Positions 7,840 to 16,518 are shown, numbered from the stretch's first letter. The stretch: DNA of 64,000 bases from an uncultured Parabacteroides sp. (GCA_944325355.1 CALUZS010000004.1:115979-179978); one strand, 5' to 3'. The notes: a model not told the origin generated them from the sequence alone. A program made the numbers and translations.

Positions 7840-8960
7840 AACGAGCTTTATTTATTGATAGGGATGGTACATTAGTGGTAGAACCTGACGATTTTCAGCT
7901 GGATGATTTTAAAAAACTGGAATTTGTCCCGAAAGTGTTCCGCAATCTTTATTTTATACGTAAGCACCTCGATTATGAATTTGTGATGGTTTCCAACCAG
8001 GATGGATTAGGTACGGATGCTTTCCCGGAGGAGACATTTCGACCATTGCATGAATTGATAATGAAGACGCTTTCCGGTGAAGGAATTGATTTCGATGATG
8101 TTTTGATAGATCCCTCCATGCCGGAAGAACATTCCCCAAACCGGAAACCGGGTACCGGCATGCTGCAGAAATATATGGGAGGTGCCTATGATTTGGCGAA
8201 TAGTTTTGTGATAGGTGACCGATTGACGGATATGGAACTGGCTGCCAATTTGGGAGCAAAAGGGATATGGCTTCATGAGCCTGAAGGATATGAGGAGGAA
8301 CTAAGTGCGTATCCGAGGAAACTTTTTCCGGTTCTGGTGACGGATGATTGGGATAAAATAGCGGAATTCCTGTTTGCGGGAGAAAGAATCGCTTCGATAG
8401 AACGAACAACGAAAGAAACTGCTATCTTTGTGGCATTGAATCTTGATGGACATGGTAAAACCGATATCTCTACGGGGATAGGCTTTTTCGACCACATGCT
8501 TGAGCAAATCGGGAAACATTCCGGAATGGATTTGACTGTAAAGGTAAAAGGAGACCTTTTTGTGGACGAACATCATACAATCGAAGATACTGCTATAGTT
8601 CTTGGTGAAGCGTTGAAAACGGCACTGGGGGACAAACGGGGCATCGAACGATATGGATATACACTTCCGATGGATGATTGCCTTTGTAGCGTGGCACTCG
8701 ATTTTGGAGGAAGGGCTTGGCTTGTATGGAATGCGGAATTTCATCGTGAGAAGATAGGAGATATGCCTACTGAAATGTTCTTGCACTTCTTTAAGAGCTT
8801 GAGCGATGCAGCAAAGATGAACTTGAATATAAAAGCTGAAGGCGTGAACGAGCATCATAAAATCGAAGGAATATTCAAGTCTTTTGCGAGGTCAATCAAG
8901 ATGGCAATAAAGAGAGATATATATAAATATGAAGTACCAACGACTAAAGGTTTATTATAG
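7827..8960 (+). CDS. hisB: Bifunctional histidinol-phosphatase / imidazoleglycerol-phosphate dehydratase
   Basis: 377 residues from the ATG at 7827; a longer frame opens inside hisC but lacks family similarity. The N-terminal HAD phosphatase (about 1-165) has the nucleophile motif FIDRDGTLV and [15 protein letters not shown], which includes Cys-free equivalents of the zinc-loop region. The C-terminal dehydratase (about 185-377) has [26 protein letters not shown] and [14 protein letters not shown], which carry the manganese-binding histidines. It performs steps 6 and 8 of the pathway. Other his genes (hisH, hisA, hisF, hisI) are not in the window. Confidence 0.95.
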   Translation: MEALKRALFIDRDGTLVVEPDDFQLDDFKKLEFVPKVFRNLYFIRKHLDYEFVMVSNQDGLGTDAFPEETFRPLHELIMKTLSGEGIDFDDVLIDPSMPEEHSPNRKPGTGMLQKYMGGAYDLANSFVIGDRLTDMELAANLGAKGIWLHEPEGYEEELSAYPRKLFPVLVTDDWDKIAEFLFAGERIASIERTTKETAIFVALNLDGHGKTDISTGIGFFDHMLEQIGKHSGMDLTVKVKGDLFVDEHHTIEDTAIVLGEALKTALGDKRGIERYGYTLPMDDCLCSVALDFGGRAWLVWNAEFHREKIGDMPTEMFLHFFKSLSDAAKMNLNIKAEGVNEHHKIEGIFKSFARSIKMAIKRDIYKYEVPTTKGLL

Positions 8961-9341
8961 ATGAAGCAGTTTCTTTTATCGGCTTTGTTGCTTTCATTCG
9001 TCTCTTGTTCGGATGAATTGACGGAGCTGGATGGTAAATGGCAGTTGCTGAGTGTTGAATCGGATGGAAATGTAGAGGTTGTGGATACCGTTTTTTATAA
9101 TATTCAGTCATCTTTTTTCCAATATCAGATTTATCAGCAGGCAACTGATGATTATCTAGTTGACTACGGATTCAAATACCGTCCGGATGAAGACCATCTG
9201 ACATTGGAATTGCAGACGGAGTCGTTCCTTCCCAAAACAGATTGGACTTCATTGACGAGGGATTTCAAAATTGAAAAGCATACCAGTAAAAGACTGATTC
9301 TTAGCAGTGAGGGGAAAACCTATACTTTCCGAAACTTCTGA
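8961..9341 (+). CDS. Small lipoprotein with lipocalin-like pattern
   Basis: 126 residues starting immediately after the hisB stop. MKQFLLSALLLSFVSC is a lipoprotein signal with lipobox FVSC. The rest is beta-strand-rich and begins LDGKWQLLSVES, typical of small lipocalin-like (META/DUF4488-like) lipoproteins of Bacteroidales; the ligand is unknown. The 3' end is odd: the last ~65 nt and the sequence after it recur at 10675-10884, so the gene borders a duplication. It is probably transcribed with the his operon only by read-through; a role in histidine synthesis is not implied. Confidence 0.7.
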   Translation: MKQFLLSALLLSFVSCSDELTELDGKWQLLSVESDGNVEVVDTVFYNIQSSFFQYQIYQQATDDYLVDYGFKYRPDEDHLTLELQTESFLPKTDWTSLTRDFKIEKHTSKRLILSSEGKTYTFRNF

Positions 9342-9485
9342 TGGATTTTTTACTTTTTTCTTTCTTTTGTATGGAAAGACGCTTTTGGAATGAAATTCGG
9401 TTTACTCTCGTCTTGTGTAGCCGCTGGCGATAGTTCCCGGTTTGCTTCGATATATTCCACGAACGGATAGGAAGCTATCCGTTCT
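9276..9485 (+). repeat. Direct repeat, left copy (about 210 bp)
   Basis: Aligns base for base with 10675-10884 at a constant offset of 1,399, with roughly ten to fifteen differences by eye (about 93-95% identity). The left copy spans the 3' end of the lipoprotein gene and the C-terminal half of a copy of the gene at 10749-11171. The two copies flank the cation-efflux gene. Confidence 0.85.
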
Positions 9486-9530
9486 GAAATCTTCGTTTGC
9501 CCGTTTTGAGCAGCGCCTGCCGCAGAGAGG
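9354..9530 (-). pseudogene. Decayed copy of the 10749-11171 gene with internal deletion
   Basis: Read on the minus strand, the C-terminal part (RIASYPFVEYIEAN to HTKERKK and stop) is nearly identical to the intact gene at 10749-11171. At about 9485 it jumps in frame to the region encoding AQNGQT near the intact gene's signal-peptide end, losing about 197 nt (equivalent to 10885-11081). The signal peptide and start are missing: a TAG lies just upstream. It is a relic of duplication. Confidence 0.75.
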
Positions 9531-9620
9531 ATATACCAGATTGACTACGTGAATCCGTATAACAAAAGTATTGATCTGTACTTCTACGCACTGGAGAAGA
9601 GGATAAAATCGGAGAGCTGA
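9531..9620 (+). pseudogene. C-terminal fragment of an unidentified plus-strand gene
   Basis: The frame reads ...YVNPYNKSIDLYFYALEKR... and stops at 9618-9620. It has no start and no upstream continuation, because the sequence before 9531 belongs to the decayed copy of another gene. It looks like the tail of a real protein that arrived with the cation-efflux gene and marks the left junction of the inserted block. Source protein not recognised. Confidence 0.45.
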
Positions 9621-9633
9621 TCTTCATCCTCTC

Positions 9634-10581
9634 TCATCTTACCCCGAACACATCTTCCGGGTGTGTCTTCAAAGGTTCCACATGCACCACTATATCATAA
9701 ACTTCGGGGATGCACTCCCGGATGCTTTGCTCTACTCTGCTGGCCAGAATATGGGCCTGATTGAGTGTTATGTCGCCATCAGTTTCCACATCGAGGGTTA
9801 TCATATACTTGCCGCCTATGCTGCGTGAACGCACCCGGTGCGGGTTACTTACTCCGTCTACCTTATTAATGGCATCAAATATCCGCTGATAGACAGACAC
9901 ATCCTTGACCCCGTCCATCAGCTCTACATTGGAATCCATGAATATCCTGACGGCAGAACGGATAATGAACAGGCTGACCAGCAGCGCTGTTACTGAATCT
10001 AGTACGGGCATCCCCAAGGTAAACGAGAAGAACAGACCTGCCAAGACACTGAGGGAGATAATCATGTCGTTGCGCATATTGACCCCGTTGGCCATCAGCA
10101 TCGACGAGCCGGTACGTTTACCGACCCTGGTCTGGTACAACGACAGCAGCAACTTGCCGGCTATGGAGAACACCGTTACATAGATGGCCACCACCCCCGG
10201 CATGACCCTTTCCTCGCGGGAGAAGAGATGCTCCACGGCCGAAATCAGCATTTCTGCCCCGGCGAAAAATATCAGCATCGAGAGTATTTTCGTTGCTATA
10301 GATTCCGCCTTGGCATAGCCGTAGACATATTTCTTATTGGGTCGCCGTTCCATGACCTTGGCTGCCACTATCATCACTATTGATACCGCTACGTCCGACG
10401 CTGAGTCGATGCCGTCTCCGACCACTGCGAAACTACCGCTTACCAAACCTGCCACTATCTTGGTCACCGAAAGCAGTCCGTTGCCGATGATGCTGACATA
10501 CGATGCCGTCAGTATCTGCCTTTCAACCGTCCTATGACTGTTCTTTCCCATACATTTTTCTAAGTTCGCAAATATACTCAA
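9634..10581 (-). CDS. Cation diffusion facilitator (divalent metal efflux)
   Basis: 315 residues with about six membrane helices followed by a cytoplasmic ferredoxin-like domain (from about residue 225: VYQRIFDAINKVDGVSN). Metal site residues are Asp59 and Asp63 (DSASD in helix 2) and Asn168 and Asp172 (NMRND in helix 5). The usual zinc-type His is thus Asn; from memory, such Asn/Asp sites occur in manganese-type members such as MntE, so Mn2+ is a possible substrate. An ATG at 10551 is an alternative start. GC is visibly higher than neighbours (two 60-base lines counted: 50% and 60%). It sits between 210-bp direct repeats, pointing to acquisition or relocation. Confidence 0.88.
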   Translation of the reverse strand: MSIFANLEKCMGKNSHRTVERQILTASYVSIIGNGLLSVTKIVAGLVSGSFAVVGDGIDSASDVAVSIVMIVAAKVMERRPNKKYVYGYAKAESIATKILSMLIFFAGAEMLISAVEHLFSREERVMPGVVAIYVTVFSIAGKLLLSLYQTRVGKRTGSSMLMANGVNMRNDMIISLSVLAGLFFSFTLGMPVLDSVTALLVSLFIIRSAVRIFMDSNVELMDGVKDVSVYQRIFDAINKVDGVSNPHRVRSRSIGGKYMITLDVETDGDITLNQAHILASRVEQSIRECIPEVYDIVVHVEPLKTHPEDVFGVR

Positions 10582-10674
10582 CCATCACCACATATCCAAT
10601 ACATCCGCACAGTCAGCTATGGCAGTCAGATCAAAAAGCGCAGCACTTGGGTATCCCATTGAGAAAAACAGGAC

Positions 10675-10884
10675 AAGCATACTGATAAAAGACGGATTCT
10701 TGGCAGTGAGGGGAAAACATATACTTTCCGAAACTTCTGATGGATTTTTTACTTTTTCCTTTCTTTTGTATGGAAAGACGCTTTTGGAATGAATTTCGGT
10801 TTACTCTCGTCTTGTGTAGTCGCTGGCGATAGTTTCCAGTTTGCTTCGATATATTCCACGAACGGATAGGAAGCTATCCGTTCT
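10675..10884 (+). repeat. Direct repeat, right copy (about 210 bp)
   Basis: Matches 9276-9485. Its first ~65 nt are a truncated 3' end of the lipoprotein gene at 8961-9341 with no start, and the rest is the C-terminal half of the intact gene 10749-11171. This arrangement is expected if a circular molecule with local homology integrated by one crossover, or if a tandem duplication was followed by insertion. Confidence 0.85.
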
Positions 10885-11171
10885 AGTTTGTCGAATGGAA
10901 TGTCTACCGTTGCGATTTTCCCTATTTTTGTATGGATTGAACATCCCTCTTGGATGAGTACTTCCCATCCTTTTTCATCGTTCACGGAAATAGAGCCTGA
11001 CAAACTCTTTTCCGAAGGGGGGATTGTATCGTTTTCTGCTTCGAGAAGCAATATCCGGGTATAGGGCGAAAGTTTTTGCTTGAAATCTTCAGTTTGCCCG
11101 TTTTGTGCAACGCCTGTTGCAGAGAATGCAATCATGGATGCGATGATTAGAGTTATTTTATTCGGTTTCAT
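10749..11171 (-). CDS. Short secreted protein resembling the N-terminal part of an S8 peptidase precursor
   Basis: 140 residues from the inner ATG (MKPNKITLIIAS), which gives a standard Sec signal ending near ATGVAQ. The middle, KIATVDIPFDKLERIASYPFVEYIEA in pieces, resembles the segment before the catalytic domain in Bacteroidetes S8 (subtilisin-like) proteins (pattern 'v.ip...le.la..p.v..ie'). No Asp/His/Ser catalytic motifs follow: the protein ends in a basic tail HTKERKK. It may be a stand-alone inhibitor/propeptide-like protein or a truncated peptidase gene. The decayed twin at 9354-9530 has the same C-terminus, so truncation predates the duplication. Confidence 0.6.
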   Translation of the reverse strand: MKPNKITLIIASMIAFSATGVAQNGQTEDFKQKLSPYTRILLLEAENDTIPPSEKSLSGSISVNDEKGWEVLIQEGCSIHTKIGKIATVDIPFDKLERIASYPFVEYIEANWKLSPATTQDESKPKFIPKASFHTKERKK

Positions 11172-11205
11172 AGAGGTAAAGATAATCATTTTTCGGGATT
11201 ATACC

Positions 11206-13419
11206 TTAATACACGTAATAATTGTCTCCTGTAATGGTAAGCGGATAGGATACCCCTGCCGATTGGTGGGGCTGACCTCCACCGATGTAAATCTCCGCCT
11301 TTCCGGAGCTTTCAGTTACCATTCCGTTCTGTTCCACCAATGCGAGTTCCTCAGGCGTAAGAGTGAAAGTAATTTCTTGGCTTTCTCCTTTCTTTAAGAA
11401 AATGCGTTTGAATCCTTTCAATGCACAGAGCGGTTTGGGAGATGTATTTTCCTCAGTGTGGGTGATATAGAGCTGTACAACTTCCTCCCCGTCCCGGTTT
11501 CCCGTGTTGGTTACCCGTGCGGTAAAAGTGATTTCTTCTCCGGTAGCCACAACCGAGTCCGCTTCGCATGGCGTATATTGGAAGGTCGTGTAGCTCAAAC
11601 CGTAGCCGAAAGGATAACGGACTTCTCCACGGAAGTAACGGTAGGTACGGTTTTGCATGGCATAATCTTCGAAAGGAGGTAGGTCTTCATCGCGCATATA
11701 GGTAGTCAATGGCATTCGTCCAGCCGGATTGTAATCACCGAAAAGGACATCCGTTATGGCATCGCCAGCTGCCTGTCCGCCATACCATGCCTGAATGATT
11801 GCGTCTACATGTTGGCTTTCCCATTCAAAACTCATCACGGAGCCGGACATGTTCACGAGGATGATCGGACGTCCTGTCTTTTCTAATGCCTTGAGAAGTG
11901 ACAACTGTACGGAGGGCAGTTGCATGGATGTACGGTCGCCGCTTGCAAATCCGGCAAATCCGTCGGCTCCGGCATCTCCGGCTTCGCCCTCATAATTGGC
12001 ATTGATGCCGGAGACAAAGATAATGACGTCGGCTTTCTTTGCCCGTTTGGCAATTTCTTGGAACGATGGCGCATCGGGTAATATCCGAAGATGGTCCACT
12101 CCTTTTATATAATCTATTTCCACTTCTCCTTGTAATCTTTTTTGCAGGCTTTTTAACGGCGTGATAATTTCGCTTGGCGTGCCGAAATAATTTGCTAAAA
12201 GCGTCTGTTCATCGTCAGCGTTTGGTCCGATAATGGCAATTTTTTTCAGTTTATTTTTGTTTAAAGGAAGGATGTTCCGGTCATTTTTGAGAAGGACCAT
12301 CGATTTGCGTGCCATTTCATACGCCTGTTTTTTGTGGGCGTCACATTCAATGACTTCCCGTCCTATATTGCCGTAAGGATTGGCATCCACCGGGTCGAAT
12401 AGCCCTATCCGGAAAAGGATGTTGAGCAGGCGTTTTAGTGAAACGTCTATGTCGCGTTCAGAGATGGAGCCCTGCTGCACGCCTTGTTCTAAAAGCTGGT
12501 AGAGATTGCCGCATTCAAGGTCTGTTCCGGTCAGGAGCGCATCGCTTACGGCATCTATATCGTTGGCGTGTGTCTTATGGTTGTGAGCGAAGTCACTGAT
12601 TGCCCAGCAATCGGACGTGACGTACCCTTCGAATCCCCATTGGTTACGCAGAATATTGTGAAGTAATACGCTGTTTCCGCAGCAAGGCTGGTTATTTAGC
12701 CGGTTGTATGCGCACATTACTCCATGAACTTTGGCTTTTACCACCAATTCCCGGAATGCAGGGAGATAAGTGTCCCATAAATCGTATGCACTGACGGATA
12801 CATCGAATGTGTGGCGATTAAATTCAGGACCGCTATGCACGGCGTAATGTTTGGCACAGGCAACGGCTTTGAGGTATGTCGGATCTGTCCCTTCCAGACC
12901 GCGAACCATGGCAGTGCCCATCTTGGCAGTCAAGTATGGATCTTCTCCGTAGGTCTCTTGCCCGCGTCCCCAACGTGGGTCACGGAAGATGTTTATGTTC
13001 GGAGTCCAGTAGGTCAATCCCCGGTAAGAATCGCCCGTTTTCCCATTCCGTAAATCTTCATTGAATAATGCTCGTCCCTCAGAAGAGATTATCTCTGCGC
13101 ATTGTTCCAACGCTTCTGTATCAAAGGTGGCTGCCATTCCGATAGCCTGCGGAAAGACGGTTACTTTCTCTGACGTGCGAGCTACTCCATGCAATGCTTC
13201 GTTCCACCAGTTATATGCGGGAACGCCTAAGCGTTTGATGGCGGGCGATTGATGTTTCAGCATTTGAACTTTCTCCGATAAAGTGAGTCGGGAAACTAAA
13301 TCGTTTATCCGTTCTTCAATCGGTAGATTGGTATCTCGGAATGGATAGTATTTTTCTCCATGGACGCTTTGAATCGTAACCCAGAGAATGCAGAGATAAA
13401 AAAGTTTTTTCTTTAACAT
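11206..13419 (-). CDS. Glycoside hydrolase family 3 (beta-xylosidase/beta-glucosidase-like)
   Basis: 737 residues, Sec signal at 1-21. Domain order: GH3 N-terminal barrel with NWWNEALHGVA (70-80), CAKHYAVHSGPE (188-199) and the nucleophile Asp in YVTSDCWAIS (about residue 270); GH3 C-terminal sandwich (about 375-605); fibronectin-III-like domain (about 650-720). NWWNEALHG is typical of the xylosidase/glucosidase branch. It removes non-reducing beta-linked sugars in the periplasm; the sugar cannot be fixed from sequence. It lies on the same strand as, and downstream of, the large unknown lipoprotein gene at 13570-15825, suggesting joint use on one glycan. Confidence 0.92.
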   Translation of the reverse strand: MLKKKLFYLCILWVTIQSVHGEKYYPFRDTNLPIEERINDLVSRLTLSEKVQMLKHQSPAIKRLGVPAYNWWNEALHGVARTSEKVTVFPQAIGMAATFDTEALEQCAEIISSEGRALFNEDLRNGKTGDSYRGLTYWTPNINIFRDPRWGRGQETYGEDPYLTAKMGTAMVRGLEGTDPTYLKAVACAKHYAVHSGPEFNRHTFDVSVSAYDLWDTYLPAFRELVVKAKVHGVMCAYNRLNNQPCCGNSVLLHNILRNQWGFEGYVTSDCWAISDFAHNHKTHANDIDAVSDALLTGTDLECGNLYQLLEQGVQQGSISERDIDVSLKRLLNILFRIGLFDPVDANPYGNIGREVIECDAHKKQAYEMARKSMVLLKNDRNILPLNKNKLKKIAIIGPNADDEQTLLANYFGTPSEIITPLKSLQKRLQGEVEIDYIKGVDHLRILPDAPSFQEIAKRAKKADVIIFVSGINANYEGEAGDAGADGFAGFASGDRTSMQLPSVQLSLLKALEKTGRPIILVNMSGSVMSFEWESQHVDAIIQAWYGGQAAGDAITDVLFGDYNPAGRMPLTTYMRDEDLPPFEDYAMQNRTYRYFRGEVRYPFGYGLSYTTFQYTPCEADSVVATGEEITFTARVTNTGNRDGEEVVQLYITHTEENTSPKPLCALKGFKRIFLKKGESQEITFTLTPEELALVEQNGMVTESSGKAEIYIGGGQPHQSAGVSYPLTITGDNYYVY

Positions 13420-13421
13420 AT

Positions 13422-13552
13422 TTAGTCGTTTAGTCTTGTTCTTTTTTCAGTTTATATTGTACCGTTCCACCGGCTTTTACAGATATTTTTTCTTTCCATT
13501 GCCGGAAAGGCAGATAACAATATCCATAAAGTAAGTAGAAATATCTGTTTCA
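13422..13552 (-). pseudogene. Remnant of a secreted protein gene
   Basis: On the minus strand a start with a signal-like sequence (MKQIFLLTLWILLSAFPA) opens at 13552 and stops after 33 codons. The +1 frame over the same DNA reads LPFRQWKEKISVKAGGTVQ and ends KLKKEQD-stop at about 13422, which resembles a genuine C-terminus. The two halves look like the head and tail of a gene that lost its middle. Low certainty, as it could be chance in 130 nt. Confidence 0.35.
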
Positions 13553-13569
13553 TGTTTTGTCGCTCCTTG

Positions 13570-15825
13570 CTATTCTTTTGGGAAAAGTTCGAATGAGCGT
13601 CCCTTTTTCCCTTCTTCCATCTGATATAGAATCCATCCGGAACCGTTTTCTTTCTCTTCCAAACGCCAGCTTAATGCCGGATTTTGAAGCAGTTTCTTGA
13701 TGTTTTCCGGAAAAGCATTGCTGCGGCGTGCGGCTTCCCAAGTGCGGATAACACGGAAAATGTCATATTTATGCGGACAGCTTTCCACGTCTTCCTGACC
13801 AATCCGTAGACTGTATGTTGCTCCGTATCCGACGGCTGTAGCTTCAATGTGTTCGTATTGTTCAACCGTCGAGCTGGCGGTAATCGGGAAATTGCTGCCG
13901 AACGAGGAGGGGAAGAAATTGGCAAACGTCACGTCGCGGAGATCTTTCCCCTGGCTTGTGGTACTTCCCCAAAGACGTTTCTCGGCATCGTACATGTTTA
14001 AACCTCCGCCTACGTTCCAGATGCTTTGGTAGTGCCAGGAACCTTCCGAAAGTGTTGCTCCGGTGAAACGGATATCGTCAAGTTCGTATTTTTTTGCCTG
14101 TTCAAACATGTTGCGAAAGAAACGTTTGACCGAATATGTTCCAAAGCCGCTATGGAAAAGAAATTCTTGTCCGTCGAAATCGTAATATCCTATTCCGCTG
14201 TTCTTGGCGATGTCGGCATAATGCCGGGCGATTTCGTCTTGCAATTCCAGCCCAGGGATTAAACCTTGGTAACCCCAGCCGACCGTTACCTGCATTTTGT
14301 CTACGGCATCTCCTTTTTGGTGAGCTGTCGCTTGTGTATTCCAATAGCCCCTCGTGACGTTGAGAAGACGGTAGGGTGCTGTTTTAGAAACACCTAAATA
14401 GTGTATCAGCTCTTTCCCGATACGTACCATGTTCAATTCTTTGTAATGCCCTTCCCAACAGGCAATCTCGTTGAGGTAAGTAGGGTCGTCGATATAAATC
14501 AAGGTGTCGTTTTCAGAGATGTTTGCGGTTAAGTGCCTGCGGTGTTGGATGCATGCACTGTCTGATGGTACGGGTGAACAATCTTTTGTGCCGGGTGCCA
14601 TGGAGTTGGTTATGGTAGTGCGTCCGAAAATCAGCCCCTCTTTCGCAAGGAGGTCGGCAAATTCGCGGTGGGAAAGGTTGCCGCTTGTCATGTGGAACGT
14701 TTTTCGAGTCTCCTCTTTGCCGTCGATAAAACCACCGTTGGCGCGGTCTGGTTTCAGAAAACCTTGGTCGTAGGCGGAGATGACCTTCAATCCCATCTGT
14801 TTGGTGTACGAAGGAATACTGTCATACAAGTTGCCGTAGGTAAATACGTCCGGCATGAAAGAGGTAGGATCCTTTACCCATTTCCCTTGAAATGTAGGGT
14901 ACGGCAATCCTTCCTGCAGGACAATTTCTTGAATAACTTCCATCAAGGCGATATCGTCCGGACTGCCCCATAAAGCAATGGAAGATCCTATGTAATCTAC
15001 TCCGGGTACGTCTTGCCGTTGCAGATGGTTCGGTTCGTTATTTGCGAATATCGGTGTTCCTTCCGGGGAATAAATTAAATCGCCTTTGCGCCGGTCACGC
15101 GACTGGTAGCGGATATTGATGCGTCCATTTTCATCCACTCCGGCAGTCGCTCCGTAAAGCATCCTGAAATAGGGCTCTTTGCGATTATAAAACGCCACGT
15201 CGCTGATGCCGTCCCCGCCAAGCGTTAACTGTTGTCCCTCATGTAATTCGAGAGGAAGCGGATATTGCTGGTGGTTTGGAGAATGGACGATGTAGCCACC
15301 CCAACCGGTGTCGGAGGTATATCGAGCTTCGCCGCCGATGGTATTGTCATCCAAAGCCAATGCTCCGATGGCATAGTTTACGGCAGCCGAAGTGTCTCGG
15401 GCAACACCAATAATTTCTCCCAAGAGATTATCAATGTTGGTGTAATAGCTTCCCCATTGAATGGCATCAATCTGCTCCCTGTTTTCCAAATGCGCCAGTG
15501 TCAGTTTGAAATATCTTTGTTTTGCTTCTAATTTGACGTCAGCAACCGAACCGTTTTCGTACGTTAAACGGTAAATCCCCCTGTCGTAGCTCGCTTTCTG
15601 TGGATAATAATATTTTTTCTCTTTGCTGTTGTATAACGAGAGTAGAGGCGATGGATTATCAGCCGGACTGAAATTCCGGTTCTCCTTTGTATTGTCCCAC
15701 ATGCCGGTGATATAGCCTTGCCGGTTTATTTCTATTTTGAAATAATCTGTTTTGAATACCTGTTTCTCTTCATTGCAGCCAATCAACAGGCATGCAGTGA
15801 AACTTAACAAAAGGAATTTTTTCAT
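13570..15825 (-). CDS. Large lipoprotein of unknown family, possible glycan-active enzyme
   Basis: 751 residues from the ATG at 15825, chosen because it gives a lipoprotein signal (MKKFLLLSFTACLLIGC, lipobox LIGC); the frame is open for 37 more codons upstream without signal features. It is aromatic-rich with an acidic-rich central part: GYYDFDGQEFLFHSGFGTYS (about 575-595), DDIRFTGATLSEGSWHY and WNVGGGLNMYDAE look like strand ends of an (alpha/beta)8 barrel with Asp/Glu candidates. The N-terminal 250 residues resemble a beta-sandwich. No family name is recalled. It is probably surface- or periplasm-anchored and works with the neighbouring GH3. Confidence 0.75.
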   Translation of the reverse strand: MKKFLLLSFTACLLIGCNEEKQVFKTDYFKIEINRQGYITGMWDNTKENRNFSPADNPSPLLSLYNSKEKKYYYPQKASYDRGIYRLTYENGSVADVKLEAKQRYFKLTLAHLENREQIDAIQWGSYYTNIDNLLGEIIGVARDTSAAVNYAIGALALDDNTIGGEARYTSDTGWGGYIVHSPNHQQYPLPLELHEGQQLTLGGDGISDVAFYNRKEPYFRMLYGATAGVDENGRINIRYQSRDRRKGDLIYSPEGTPIFANNEPNHLQRQDVPGVDYIGSSIALWGSPDDIALMEVIQEIVLQEGLPYPTFQGKWVKDPTSFMPDVFTYGNLYDSIPSYTKQMGLKVISAYDQGFLKPDRANGGFIDGKEETRKTFHMTSGNLSHREFADLLAKEGLIFGRTTITNSMAPGTKDCSPVPSDSACIQHRRHLTANISENDTLIYIDDPTYLNEIACWEGHYKELNMVRIGKELIHYLGVSKTAPYRLLNVTRGYWNTQATAHQKGDAVDKMQVTVGWGYQGLIPGLELQDEIARHYADIAKNSGIGYYDFDGQEFLFHSGFGTYSVKRFFRNMFEQAKKYELDDIRFTGATLSEGSWHYQSIWNVGGGLNMYDAEKRLWGSTTSQGKDLRDVTFANFFPSSFGSNFPITASSTVEQYEHIEATAVGYGATYSLRIGQEDVESCPHKYDIFRVIRTWEAARRSNAFPENIKKLLQNPALSWRLEEKENGSGWILYQMEEGKKGRSFELFPKE

Positions 15826-15962
15826 ATATGTTATCGTATTAGATGGCAGAGAATAAAGAAATATACGTTTTTCTGCTTTTTTGTCGAAAAAGGGAATGGG
15901 AAATTTGCGTTTGGAAATGGACAGACAGGTTGGCAAGAGCCGCGTTGCTTGTGACTTTATAA

Positions 15963-15993
15963 GGCGTGCCGTAATGACTAATTACGGCACGCC
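15963..15993 (-). terminator. Terminator after the outer-membrane barrel gene
   Basis: A perfect 13-bp stem (15963-15975 with 15981-15993) and 5-nt loop lie 13 nt after the minus-strand gene ending at 16006. The minus-strand tail is only weakly T-rich (TTATAAAG). Confidence 0.7.
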
Positions 15994-16005
15994 CTCAGTA
16001 TCTAT

Positions 16006-16518
16006 TTAGAATTTAAAGTAGAATCCTACATTCAAGTCTTCTGTTCCGAAGTTCAATCCGGAAACACTGCTTCCGCGATAATCATCGCGATAACCGAGGA
16101 ATCCGTAGGTGGTCACAAAAGCGAAATGATCAGTGATATCAATAGCTATACCTGGTCTGGCGCCTATTTGGAATCCCGTTTCAGCATCAAATCCTTTTAC
16201 CTTTGAGGTGGCAATACCGACCGCACCGTCCACGAACAGGCGGAAAATGTCATTAGAGTAGAATGTGAAACGTGCGTAAGGCGAGAAATGAAATGAATTG
16301 TATTTTAAGCCATCACTGCCTTGGTGCGTGTAACCGATTTCTCCTCCGACAGCCCATTGGTTATTGATGTTGTAACCTACTTCAGGCGCAATGGTAAATG
16401 TCGTCAAGTCATTGTCTTTGTCATGATTAATGGCAAAAGTTCCTCCCACATAATACTGTGCATCTGCACTGATTACGGCAATAAATGCAACTGCAATCAT
16501 TAAAAGTACTTTTTTCAT
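16006..16518 (-). CDS. Outer-membrane beta-barrel protein
   Basis: 170 residues with a Sec signal (MKKVLLMIAVAFIAVISADAQ). The mature part has alternating strands (YYVGGTFAINHD, FTIAPEVGYNINNQWAVGGEIGYTH, FHFSPYARFTFYS) and ends in F (DLNVGFYFKF), the C-terminal signature of Bacteroidetes outer-membrane barrels of about eight strands. It has no enzymatic motif; a structural or porin-like role is plausible. A TAACTTTG box at 16548-16555 on the same strand is a fair promoter candidate. Confidence 0.82.
   Translation of the reverse strand: MKKVLLMIAVAFIAVISADAQYYVGGTFAINHDKDNDLTTFTIAPEVGYNINNQWAVGGEIGYTHQGSDGLKYNSFHFSPYARFTFYSNDIFRLFVDGAVGIATSKVKGFDAETGFQIGARPGIAIDITDHFAFVTTYGFLGYRDDYRGSSVSGLNFGTEDLNVGFYFKF

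Noticed and set aside
9531..10684. Cation-efflux block as a transposon or integron cassette
   Set aside because: No transposase or integrase, no terminal inverted repeats and no short target duplication; the flanking repeats are copies of local genes.
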